Assembly (NCBI GenBank): GCA_016302625.1
Contig: JAEDNG010000054.1
Location: 1-6,178 of the forward strand
Reading direction: 5' to 3'
Source of the DNA: Clostridiaceae bacterium
GTDB lineage: Bacteria; Bacillota; Clostridia; Oscillospirales; Acutalibacteraceae
Length of the DNA stretch: 6,178 bases
Below the pieces are notes generated by a model. It saw only the letters and a program-made list of their open reading frames with translations. It searched no databases and was not told the origin of the DNA. Each line of letters opens with the position of its first letter. Position 1 is the stretch's first letter. The translations under genes were made by a program, and so were the position numbers. Below, piece after piece: positions 1-5,964 of the stretch.

Positions 1-467
1 GTTGAAATATTGACCTCGGAAACATTGCCCTCGCTTAAAATATCGTCTCCGATAAGCTTACCTCCCGCGCTCAAAGAAGTTACCGAAAAAACCTCTTTGT
101 TATAGCCGAAATATTTATTCATAAGATACGCGCATATCTCGTCCATATTGCCGAACTTTTCCACACCGACGCACTTGTCGTTTTTGTAAATACGGGCTAT
201 CGGAAGAATAAGCTTAATAAGCGCGGCTGTATTGCTGTTTACTCCGGGCACTTCCGTAAGCTGTTCGACAGGCGCGTCTAAAATTCCGGAGATTGAGCCG
301 AAACGGTTAAGCAATTCATGAGCCGTTTCGTTCGTATCCCTTCGCGGTATACTGTAAAACAGAAGCATTTCAATAATTTTATGCGGCGGAGTGGTTTCGC
401 TGAAGCCGTTTTTCAGAAAGTCCTGTCTTACCCTTTCTCGGTGTCCGCTGTGAATACTTTCCCCCAT
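1..467 (-). CDS. radC: RadC-like JAB-domain protein, N-terminal part (cut by left edge)
   Basis: 155 codons are visible on the minus strand; the gene continues past position 1. The N-terminus carries the HSGHRERVRQDFLKNG stretch (residues 6-21) typical of clostridial RadC-like proteins. Next comes a helical RadC N-domain with MLLFYSIPRRDTN (34-46) and a helix-hairpin-helix-like segment, LTEVPGVNSNTAALIKL (70-86). The JAB/MPN metalloprotease-like fold begins at about residue 124 (KEVFSVTSLSAGGKLIG); E125 is at the place of the family's conserved glutamate. The HxH...D metal-binding motif would lie outside the window, so catalytic competence cannot be judged. The ATG at 467 is the only in-frame start: a TGA lies nine codons upstream. 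Its ribosome site is weak (AAGGG at 479-483, 11 nt away). RadC was first linked to DNA repair, but its real role is unsettled; the family is common both in chromosomes and on mobile elements. The gene is divergent from the pseudouridine synthase gene. Confidence 0.85.
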   Translation of the reverse strand, partial: MGESIHSGHRERVRQDFLKNGFSETTPPHKIIEMLLFYSIPRRDTNETAHELLNRFGSISGILDAPVEQLTEVPGVNSNTAALIKLILPIARIYKNDKCVGVEKFGNMDEICAYLMNKYFGYNKEVFSVTSLSAGGKLIGDDILSEGNVSEVNIS

Positions 468-481
468 CTTCTCATCTGCCC

Positions 482-511
482 TTCAAAATAAAAACTTAAA
501 ATAATTATACT
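482..511 (+). promoter_or_regulatory. Possible promoter for the pseudouridine synthase gene
   Basis: On the plus strand TATACT (506-511) matches the -10 consensus at five of six positions. TTCAAA (482-487) lies 18 bp upstream and matches the -35 consensus at four of six. Start would be near 518, giving a leader of about 60 nt. The -10 overlaps the -10 of the opposite-strand promoter. It is weaker than its partner, and the call rests partly on the need for a promoter in this 109-bp gap. Confidence 0.45.
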
Positions 512-532
512 ACACCGACCGTCCCATTTCAA
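504..532 (-). promoter_or_regulatory. Sigma-A type promoter for the radC-like gene
   Basis: Read on the minus strand, TTGAAA (527-532) is followed by a spacer of exactly 17 bp and a perfect TATAAT (504-509). Transcription would start near 497, giving a leader of about 30 nt before the ATG at 467. The match is read directly from sequence; activity is inferred. Confidence 0.75.
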
Positions 533-576
533 GATTTTTTACCAGTTATTTACAAAATTTATTATACGGAGACAAA

Positions 577-1554
577 ATGAAGAGCTTTACAGTAACAAAA
601 AATGACGCGTCGCAGCGTCTTGACAAGTTCATAACAAAAAACTGCCCGACTCTGCCGCCCTCTCTGATGTTTAAATACATTCGCTTAAAGCGTATCAAGG
701 TCAACGGCAAGCGCGCGGAAATAAGCACCAGGCTTAATGTCGGCGATACGGTCGAGGCATATATAAACGACGAATTTTTTGAAGCCCGACAGCCGAAATA
801 CGACTTTTTGTCCGCCCCAACAAGGCTTGACATCGTATATGAGGACGAAAATATCCTTTTGGCGGATAAAAAACAGGGCTTGCTCGTTCACCCCGATAAA
901 AATGAATACGGCGACACGCTGATAGCAAGGATACAGCACTATCTTTACGATAAGGGAGAATATGATCCGGATAGCGAAAACAGCTTTCGTCCCGCCCTTG
1001 CTAACCGAATTGACCGCAATACCGGAGGAATAGTAATAGCCGCGAAAAACGCCGAGGCGCTTCGAATACTCTGCGATAAAATAAAAAACCGCGAAATCGA
1101 AAAAAAGTATCTCGCGGTGGTTCACGGCGTACCGGCAAAAAAGACCGCGCTGCTTGAGGGCTTTCTCATAAAAAACGAGGAAAAAAATAAAGTATCGCTT
1201 AAAAATAAAAAAACCGAGGCTTCGCTTACAATTAAAACCCGTTATACTGTGCTTGAAAGCAAAAACAATCTTTCACTGCTCCAAGTCGAGCTGCTGACCG
1301 GGCGCACCCACCAGATAAGGGCGCACATGGCATCAATCGGTCATCCGCTTTTGGGCGACGGAAAATACGGCAAGCTGGCGGCTGACAAAAAAATGGGCTT
1401 TAACAAGCAGGCGCTTTATTCATACAGCGTTAAATTCGCCTTTAAAACCGACGCGGGGGTACTTAACTACTTAAACGGTAAGGAATTTCACGTAAAAGAG
1501 GTATGGTTCGCGGACGAGCTTTTCGGTAACGGATATAAAAAACTTTTCAAATAA
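577..1554 (+). CDS. RluA-family pseudouridine synthase
   Basis: A 325-residue cytosolic enzyme expected to convert specific uridines of rRNA or tRNA to pseudouridine; the target cannot be read from sequence. An N-terminal S4 RNA-binding domain covers about residues 13-60 (SQRLDKFI, then LKRIKVNGKRA). The catalytic domain follows: DENILLADKKQGLLVHP (90-106), the catalytic motif NRIDRNTGG (143-151) with catalytic aspartate D146, and GRTHQIRAHMASIGHPLLGD (242-261), the conserved uridine-binding/fold signature. Most RluA enzymes read HRLDxxTSG at the catalytic motif; the N-R-I-D-R-N-T-G-G form is one I associate with a clostridial subgroup, so it is not evidence of inactivation. Length is normal for an RluC/RluD-type protein with an S4 domain. 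The ATG at 577 has a GGAG site at 568-571 with 5-nt spacing. A lysine-rich stretch lies at residues 199-212. A bidirectional terminator follows directly. Confidence 0.93.
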   Translation: MKSFTVTKNDASQRLDKFITKNCPTLPPSLMFKYIRLKRIKVNGKRAEISTRLNVGDTVEAYINDEFFEARQPKYDFLSAPTRLDIVYEDENILLADKKQGLLVHPDKNEYGDTLIARIQHYLYDKGEYDPDSENSFRPALANRIDRNTGGIVIAAKNAEALRILCDKIKNREIEKKYLAVVHGVPAKKTALLEGFLIKNEEKNKVSLKNKKTEASLTIKTRYTVLESKNNLSLLQVELLTGRTHQIRAHMASIGHPLLGDGKYGKLAADKKMGFNKQALYSYSVKFAFKTDAGVLNYLNGKEFHVKEVWFADELFGNGYKKLFK

Positions 1555-1591
1555 AAAACGGGGACTGTTTCGTACAGCGCCCCGATTTTTT
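1553..1591. terminator. Bidirectional intrinsic terminator between convergent genes
   Basis: A GC-rich hairpin has outer arms CGGGG (1559-1563) and CCCCG (1580-1584), inner arms CTGT (1565-1568) and ACAG (1574-1577), and a five-base loop. A1564 opposite CG (1578-1579) forms a small internal loop. Six T (1586-1591) follow on the plus strand, and six A (1553-1558) precede it, giving six T on the minus strand. It therefore can end both the pseudouridine synthase transcript and the operon that ends with the pyridoxamine kinase. The T-tract contains the end of the kinase stop codon. Confidence 0.88.
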
Positions 1592-2429
1592 AAAGCTCCA
1601 GATATTTTATTAAATTAGGTATCTGCGATTCAAAGTTTACGCCGTAACGCATATCCGTGTCGTTCTCAGCTGTTCTTTTTATACACGCACAGGTGAAATT
1701 TACGGCTATCTGCGCCGCGGCTTTAAGGCTTCTGCCGTTTAACAAAGCCGCTGTAAGAGTGCTTGCAAACACATCTCCCGTGCCGTGATAGGAAGCGCTT
1801 ATCCTTTCGGAAAAAACATATTCCTTTTTCTCACCGTCATAGACCGCCGCGCCTATGCGCCTGTTATCGTAATACACTCCTGTAAGCACAATTTTCGCAT
1901 GGGTTTTAAGGTAAAGTCCCTCTAAAAGACTGTTTATATAGTCCTCGGTGTACGGTCCCACGCGGTACTTAATACCCAACATCAGCGCCGCTTCGGTAAT
2001 ATTAGGCGTAATAATGTCAGCATTAGCGCAAAGCTCGGTCATGTATTTGGGATAATCCGGGTCAAAACCTTTGTAAAGCTTTCCGTTATCCGCCATAACA
2101 GGGTCGGTTATAAGCAAGGTGTCATCACGGCTTATAAGACGTGCGGCTTCAAGCACAAGATAAATCTGCTGTTTTGAGCATAAATAGCCGGTATATACCG
2201 CGTCCACCGTAATATTCTCGCTGTTCCAGTGCCTTGCGACCGGCACAATATCCTCCGACAAATCGCGTACGGCATAGCCGGTAAAGCCGCCGGTATGGGT
2301 AGATAAAACCGCCGTCGGAATAACCGCGGTTTCAATTCCCGCCGCCGAAATTATCGGCAAAGCGACCGTCAATGAGCATTTTCCGAAGCAGGAAATGTCA
2401 TGTATCGCGGCGACCCGCTTCTGAGCCAT
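1590..2429 (-). CDS. pdxY: Pyridoxamine/pyridoxal kinase (vitamin B6 salvage)
   Basis: A 279-residue cytosolic ribokinase-superfamily enzyme of the pyridoxal kinase family. It is expected to phosphorylate pyridoxamine and/or pyridoxal with ATP, feeding pyridoxal 5'-phosphate salvage. Visible signatures are the N-terminal strand and substrate-loop segment VAAIHDISCFGKCSL (6-20), the LSTHTGGF substrate region (42-49), VDAVYTGYL (75-83), DPVMADNGKLY (109-119), the ADIITPNITEA segment (137-147), and the nucleotide/anion-hole motif HGTGDVF (215-221) with predicted catalytic base D219. The length is typical. The ATG at 2429 is three bases after the nth stop codon, and its ribosome site AAGGTG (2436-2441) lies in the last nth codons, so the two are probably translationally coupled. 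It is the last gene of the operon before the terminator. The symbol follows E. coli PdxY by family; the exact B6 vitamer preference is not readable. A hydroxymethylpyrimidine kinase is less likely given the TGY and DPVMADNG context. Confidence 0.9.
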   Translation of the reverse strand: MAQKRVAAIHDISCFGKCSLTVALPIISAAGIETAVIPTAVLSTHTGGFTGYAVRDLSEDIVPVARHWNSENITVDAVYTGYLCSKQQIYLVLEAARLISRDDTLLITDPVMADNGKLYKGFDPDYPKYMTELCANADIITPNITEAALMLGIKYRVGPYTEDYINSLLEGLYLKTHAKIVLTGVYYDNRRIGAAVYDGEKKEYVFSERISASYHGTGDVFASTLTAALLNGRSLKAAAQIAVNFTCACIKRTAENDTDMRYGVNFESQIPNLIKYLEL

Positions 2430-2432
2430 TTT

Positions 2433-3062
2433 TCACACCTTCTTTTTAGGACAGATATCCTTTAAAACACAGTTTTCACAGTCAGGCTTTCTTGCCGTGC
2501 AGACGTCGCGCCCGAACAGCACCGTTCTGTGGCAGAAGTCGTTTGATTTATCGGGCGGTAAAAGCTTTCGCATCTGCGTTTCAACCGTAAGCGGATTAGT
2601 CGAATCAACAAGTCCCAAACGGTTGCAAATCCTTATAAAATGCGTATCGGTCACAACGGCGGGCTTGCCGAATATGTCTCCGCAAACAAGGTTCGCCGTT
2701 TTTCTGCCTACGCCCGGTAGCTTTGTCAGCTCCTCAATCGTGTCGGGAACCTTTCCGCCGTAATTTTCGGTTATTGCTTTGCCGATTCCGATTAAATCCT
2801 TTGCCTTGGTTTTATAAAGTCCGCAGGTTTTAATAAGCTCCTCTACCCTTTCAAGCTTAGCGTTTGCCATACTGACAGCGTCGGGAAACTCGGCAAAAAG
2901 CGCGGGAGTAACCATGTTCACCCGCTTGTCGGTGCACTGTGCGGAAAGGCGGGTCGCTATAAGCAGCTGAAACGCGTCGGTATAGATAAGCGAACAAATC
3001 GCGTCCGGATAAAGCTCCTCAAGCCTTTTTACCGCTAAATCGGCTCTTTCCCTTTTACGCAT
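2433..3062 (-). CDS. nth: Endonuclease III (DNA glycosylase/AP lyase)
   Basis: A base-excision repair enzyme that removes oxidised pyrimidines and nicks abasic sites. With the start chosen here it has 209 residues, close to E. coli Nth (211). Motifs: LLIATRLSAQCTDKRVN (33-49), the helix-hairpin-helix LPGVGRKTANLV (115-126) with catalytic lysine K121, TDTHFIRICNRLGL (138-151) with catalytic aspartate D139, and a C-terminal 4Fe-4S cluster with Cys188, 195, 198 and 204 in the canonical C-x6-C-x2-C-x5-C spacing. An upstream in-frame ATG at 3086 would add eight residues but has no ribosome site. The ATG at 3062 has GGAG at 3070-3073 with 7-nt spacing, puts LLIA and the catalytic residues at E. coli-like positions, and overlaps the end of the upstream permease gene by 8 bp (shared ATGCGTAA). 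Middle gene of the operon. Confidence 0.96.
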   Translation of the reverse strand: MRKRERADLAVKRLEELYPDAICSLIYTDAFQLLIATRLSAQCTDKRVNMVTPALFAEFPDAVSMANAKLERVEELIKTCGLYKTKAKDLIGIGKAITENYGGKVPDTIEELTKLPGVGRKTANLVCGDIFGKPAVVTDTHFIRICNRLGLVDSTNPLTVETQMRKLLPPDKSNDFCHRTVLFGRDVCTARKPDCENCVLKDICPKKKV

Positions 3063-4104
3063 TTGCCGACTCCAGCTTAAGGTCATTAGGCTTTATAAGC
3101 TTTAGCTTTCTCATGCCTTCCGAAATACCGAGACACAGTGCCGCCGGGAGAATAAACTGCATTACGATTATTTCAAGCACCGTAACCGCCGGAGAAAAGC
3201 CTGCGGATACCATGCTGTCATACGACATAAACTGTCCGACAAGACCTGCCGAGCCCATGCCCGAGCCTACCGGATTGCTGACCATTTTAAGCAGTGCCGA
3301 GGAAACGGGACCTAATATCGCGCTCGAAATGATTGACGGCAGCCAGATTAAAGGATTACGCACAATATTAGGTATTTGCAGCATTGAGGTGCCTATTCCC
3401 TGAGCTATAAGACCGCCGACTTTATTTTCGCGGTAGCTTATCACCGCAAAGCCGACCATATTGCAGCAGCAGCCGATTGTCGCCGCGCCCGCCGCAAGAC
3501 CGGTAAGCCCCATTGAAATACCGATTGCCGCAGAAGAAATCGGCAGAGTAAGCAGTATTCCCATTACGACCGAAACGACCATTCCGCCTATAATCGGGCT
3601 GTTTTCAACATTGATGTTGACAAGCGAGCCTACCCACTTCATGGCGGCGGAAATATAAGGGCCGACAAAATAACCGGCAGCCGCACCGGCTAAAATACAG
3701 CAGATAGGCGTGACGATTATATCCACCTTTGTTTTGCCCGAAACCAAAGCGCCTATTTCGGTCGCAACATACGCGGCTATAAAAGCGCCAAGCGGCTCAC
3801 CGGGCGCGCCTACCTTAAAAGCCTCGTTTGCAAGGTTCGGGAACGCGCCTATCATTCCCGCGACCGCCGCCGCGACTGCTGTCAGCGGAGTTGACTTTAA
3901 TTTACAGGCGACGCCCACGCCTATACCCGCTCCCGTAAGGGTCTTTGCAACATTTCCCATGGCGGTAAGATATTCGCCGACAACATTTGAGCCGACAAGC
4001 TTTCCTATCTGACAGATTATCGTGCCGATAATAAGCGTCGAGAAAAGACCGTACGCCATTCCCGAAAGTCCGTCAATGAAAAGCCTGTTCAAATACTTTT
4101 TCAT
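3055..4104 (-). CDS. Stand-alone PTS EIIC-like membrane permease
   Basis: A very hydrophobic, glycine/alanine-rich protein of 349 residues that I assign to the PTS_EIIC_2 type (the PF13303-like group). Several membrane segments are apparent, at roughly residues 14-37, 72-90, 105-122, 128-150, 171-198, 200-222, 252-275 and 305-330. Family-like marks are the N-terminal FIDGLSGMAYGLFSTLIIG (9-27), the ENSPIIGG segment (167-174), and the glycine-rich loop NPVGSGMGSAGLVGQ (277-291). No EIIA or EIIB domain is fused, and neither is encoded nearby, so the phosphate donor (if any) and the substrate are unknown. I chose the ATG at 4104: GGAG (4112-4115) lies 7 nt upstream, and MKKYLNRLF leads straight into the conserved region. 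An upstream in-frame ATG would add 26 residues, mostly encoded by promoter and leader DNA. First gene of the operon with nth and the pyridoxamine kinase. Confidence 0.85.
   Translation of the reverse strand: MKKYLNRLFIDGLSGMAYGLFSTLIIGTIICQIGKLVGSNVVGEYLTAMGNVAKTLTGAGIGVGVACKLKSTPLTAVAAAVAGMIGAFPNLANEAFKVGAPGEPLGAFIAAYVATEIGALVSGKTKVDIIVTPICCILAGAAAGYFVGPYISAAMKWVGSLVNINVENSPIIGGMVVSVVMGILLTLPISSAAIGISMGLTGLAAGAATIGCCCNMVGFAVISYRENKVGGLIAQGIGTSMLQIPNIVRNPLIWLPSIISSAILGPVSSALLKMVSNPVGSGMGSAGLVGQFMSYDSMVSAGFSPAVTVLEIIVMQFILPAALCLGISEGMRKLKLIKPNDLKLESANA
3070..3073 (-). promoter_or_regulatory. Ribosome binding site that decides the nth start
   Basis: GGAG on the minus strand lies 7 nt before the ATG at 3062 and inside the coding end of the EIIC-like gene. 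The longer alternative starting at 3086 has no comparable site. This supports the 8-bp overlap and coupled translation. Confidence 0.75.
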
Positions 4105-4137
4105 TTTGCATCTCCCCATAAAAAATTCTTGTAAATC

Positions 4138-4166
4138 ATTATACAAAAAAACTTCGGATTTAGCAA
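4138..4166 (-). promoter_or_regulatory. Sigma-A type promoter of the EIIC-nth-kinase operon
   Basis: On the minus strand TTGCTA (4161-4166) is separated by 17 bp from a perfect TATAAT (4138-4143). Transcription would start near 4131, leaving a leader of about 27 nt before the ATG at 4104. That is too short for a riboswitch. The promoter also argues against a longer N-terminus for the permease. Confidence 0.75.
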
Positions 4167-4170
4167 GAGC

Positions 4171-4191
4171 GCATATAAACATTCTTTATGC
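4171..4191. repeat. Imperfect inverted repeat between divergent promoters
   Basis: GCATATAAA (4171-4179) faces TTTATGC (4185-4191) across a 5-base centre. Pairing is GCAT/ATGC and AAA/TTT, with a two-base bulge (4175-4176). It lies upstream of the operon -35 and about 40 bp before the ldhA start, where an operator could act on both. It also contains TATAAA (4174-4179), a possible ldhA -10 with no good -35. It does not resemble the Rex consensus as I know it. It is AT-rich, so chance is a real alternative. Confidence 0.3.
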
Positions 4192-4230
4192 AAATAATAA
4201 TATCAATTTTAGTTAATTGGAGTGTTTAAT

Positions 4231-5211
4231 ATGAAAACCGTCGCTTTTTTTGACGCAAAAACCTACGACCGTGAAAGCTTTTTAAGATTTAAAGACGATG
4301 AAATTAATATCCGTTTTTTTGAAAACAAGCTAAATGCCGATACCGTCAGCATGGCGGCATGCTGTGACGGGGTCTGCGCCTTTGTAAACGATACCATTGA
4401 TAAGCAAGTAATTGATAAGCTTGAGGAATACGGCGTTGGGGTTATCGCTATGCGATGCGCGGGTTATAACAATGTCGATTTAAAGGCGGCGGCGGGAAGA
4501 ATTAAAATCCTGCGCGTTCCAGCCTATTCTCCCTACGCTGTTGCAGAGCATACAATGGGGCTTATTCTCACCCTAAACCGCAAGCTCCACCGCGCCTATA
4601 TCAGAACCCGAGACCATAACTTCTCGCTTGACGGACTTATTGGCTTTGACCTTCGCGGCAAAACGGTCGGAATAGTCGGAACAGGTAAAATCGGGCGTTG
4701 CTTTGCCGATATATGCGAGGGCTTCGGCATGAATATTTTAGGCTTTGACCCGTACGAGAACAAGGAATTTTCGGGAAAATACGTTTCTCTTGACGAGCTG
4801 CTCGGAAACAGCGATATTATTTCACTTCACTGCCCGCTTACAAAGGATAATCACCATTTAATAAATGACTTAACCGTCGGTAAAATGAAAAAAGGCGCGT
4901 ATATCATCAACACCTCGCGCGGTCTGCTTATCGATACCCAAGCGCTGATAAACGGGCTTAAATCGGGCAGAATAGGCGCGGCGGGGCTTGATGTTTACGA
5001 GGAAGAAACCTCCCTTTTCTTTGAGGACTACTCCGACGAAATAATCCCCGACGACACCCTTTCGACAATTATTTCCATGCCAAACGTAATAGTGACATCT
5101 CACCAGGCGTTTTTAACCAGAGAGGCGCTTGACGGCATCGCCGAAACGACGATTTCAAATCTGCGCGCGTATTTTGCCGGAGAAAAACTTGAAAACGAAG
5201 TGACGCTTTAA
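4231..5211 (+). CDS. ldhA: D-lactate dehydrogenase (NAD-dependent, LdhA type)
   Basis: A 326-residue cytosolic D-isomer-specific 2-hydroxyacid dehydrogenase that is expected to reduce pyruvate to D-lactate with NADH, regenerating NAD in fermentation. It follows E. coli LdhA closely in remembered landmarks: RCAGYNNVD (75-83), RVPAYSPYAVAEH (95-107), LNRKLHRAYIRTRDHNFSL (115-133). The Rossmann motif GTGKIG (150-155) is followed by FDPY (172-175), whose D173 suits NAD rather than NADP. Catalytic residues are R230 (in NTSRG), E259 (in DVYEEE) and H291 (in SHQAF); the spacings of 29 and 32 match classical D-LDH (R235/E264/H296). The ATG at 4231 has GGAG at 4219-4222 with 8-nt spacing. The in-frame GTG at 4222 is rejected because the ribosome site overlaps it. 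No strong promoter was found upstream, and no clear terminator follows. Confidence 0.92.
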   Translation: MKTVAFFDAKTYDRESFLRFKDDEINIRFFENKLNADTVSMAACCDGVCAFVNDTIDKQVIDKLEEYGVGVIAMRCAGYNNVDLKAAAGRIKILRVPAYSPYAVAEHTMGLILTLNRKLHRAYIRTRDHNFSLDGLIGFDLRGKTVGIVGTGKIGRCFADICEGFGMNILGFDPYENKEFSGKYVSLDELLGNSDIISLHCPLTKDNHHLINDLTVGKMKKGAYIINTSRGLLIDTQALINGLKSGRIGAAGLDVYEEETSLFFEDYSDEIIPDDTLSTIISMPNVIVTSHQAFLTREALDGIAETTISNLRAYFAGEKLENEVTL

Positions 5212-5213
5212 TA

Positions 5214-5242
5214 TTGTTTTTTTCTTTTCTTCGTGTTATACT
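5214..5242 (+). promoter_or_regulatory. Extended -10 promoter for the phosphatase-ruvX unit
   Basis: TATACT (5237-5242) is preceded by TGT (5234-5236), forming an extended -10. A poor -35, TTGTTT (5214-5219), sits 17 bp upstream. Start would be near 5249, about 35 nt before the ATG at 5284. The promoter begins right after the ldhA stop codon, so the two downstream genes can be expressed independently of ldhA, with read-through also possible. Confidence 0.6.
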
Positions 5243-5283
5243 ATTATTAAATTTAATGTTTAGGTTATAGAACGGAGAAAAGA

Positions 5284-5946
5284 ATGACAAAGATTTATAT
5301 TGTGCGCCACTGTGAGGCAATGGGAAACGTAATGCGGCTGTTTCAGGGCTCATCTAATTTTGACATAAGCGAAACAGGCGAAAAACAGCTTTTTTATCTT
5401 ATAAAGCGTTTTAAGGATATTCCGCTTGATAAGGTTTACACAAGTCCGCTTATCCGCGCAAAAAAAACCGCGTTTGCGGTAATAGGAAACAAGGGACTTA
5501 CACCCATAGATGAAAAAGGACTTATCGAGCTTGACGGCGGCATTGTTGAGGGCAAGCCGTTTATCGATACCTTTAAATCTATTCCGGGTCTTGCCGATAC
5601 ATGGGATAATCACCCACAGGATTTCGCTCCCGAGGGCGGCGAAAAAATGCGCGACGCTTACGAGCGCATCTGGAACACGGTTAAAAAAATTGCCGCTGAA
5701 AATTCAGGCAAAACAGTCGCCTGCACAACCCACGGCGGCGTTACGCGCTGTCTTTTATGCCGGCTTTTAAAGGGCGATATAAATAAGCTTTCCGAAATGC
5801 CGTGGAGCGAAAACACAGCGGTTTCTCTTATTGAGTTTGATGACGCCTTAAATCCGAAGGTCGTGTTTTACAACGATGTCTCCCACATGCCCGAAGATCT
5901 TATTCCCAAGCGCAGCAGACTTTCCTCCTTTATGGGCGGAAAATAA
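5284..5946 (+). CDS. Histidine phosphatase family protein (phosphoglycerate mutase-like)
   Basis: A 220-residue cytosolic protein of the histidine phosphatase (branch 1) superfamily. It begins with the nucleophile motif VRHCEAMGN (7-15): R8 and the phospho-accepting H9, with cysteine where most members have glycine (RHG). It continues with FQGSSNFDISETGEKQ (20-35), the SPLIRAKKTA phosphate-pocket arginine region (54-63, R58), the likely acid E82 in IELDGGIVEG (81-90), and the second histidine in TTHGGVTR (148-155, H150). All core catalytic residues are present, so it should be an active phosphatase. Names such as phosphoglycerate mutase or alpha-ribazole phosphatase (CobC) are often given to such proteins, but the substrate cannot be deduced and no cobalamin genes are nearby. 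The ATG at 5284 has GGAG at 5274-5277 with 6-nt spacing. It is followed after 18 bp by ruvX, probably in one transcript. Confidence 0.92.
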   Translation: MTKIYIVRHCEAMGNVMRLFQGSSNFDISETGEKQLFYLIKRFKDIPLDKVYTSPLIRAKKTAFAVIGNKGLTPIDEKGLIELDGGIVEGKPFIDTFKSIPGLADTWDNHPQDFAPEGGEKMRDAYERIWNTVKKIAAENSGKTVACTTHGGVTRCLLCRLLKGDINKLSEMPWSENTAVSLIEFDDALNPKVVFYNDVSHMPEDLIPKRSRLSSFMGGK

Positions 5947-5964
5947 TTACGGCAGGATAAAAAT

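Noticed and set aside
428..475. A 15-codon reading frame overlapping the start of the radC-like gene out of frame (ATG at 475)
   Set aside because: The nearest ribosome-like site is too close to that ATG, and the peptide has no recognisable feature; a leader-peptide role would be speculation.
537..565. Promoter-like pair TTTTAC and TATTAT just before the pseudouridine synthase gene
   Set aside because: Transcription would start at about 572, after the GGAG at 568-571, so the message would lack its ribosome site.
1180..1212. A-runs in the pseudouridine synthase gene as a programmed frameshift site
   Set aside because: The reading frame stays open with family motifs on both sides, and there is no downstream structure or useful alternative frame; it encodes a lysine-rich loop.
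3113..4012. Several long open frames on the plus strand opposite the EIIC-like gene (for example 3710-4012 and 3113-3403)
   Set aside because: They are rich in Pro, Ala, Thr and Ile as expected from the reverse of a Gly/Ala/Val-rich membrane gene, have no ribosome sites, and lie opposite a protein with clear family features.
4105..4182. N-terminal extension of the EIIC-like protein by 26 residues
   Set aside because: The extension covers the -10 box, transcription start and leader, while the ATG at 4104 has a well-placed GGAG.
4222..4230. GTG start at 4222 for ldhA
   Set aside because: It overlaps the GGAG ribosome site (4219-4222), which is properly spaced for the ATG at 4231.
4870..5103. 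Minus-strand open frames inside ldhA and the phosphatase gene
   Set aside because: They are shadows of well-supported genes, with no ribosome sites or recognisable domains.
5195..5234. Possible terminator after ldhA (T-rich run, ACGAAG and CTTCGT arms)
   Set aside because: The arms are short and about 28 bases apart, with the T-run inside the loop rather than after the stem.
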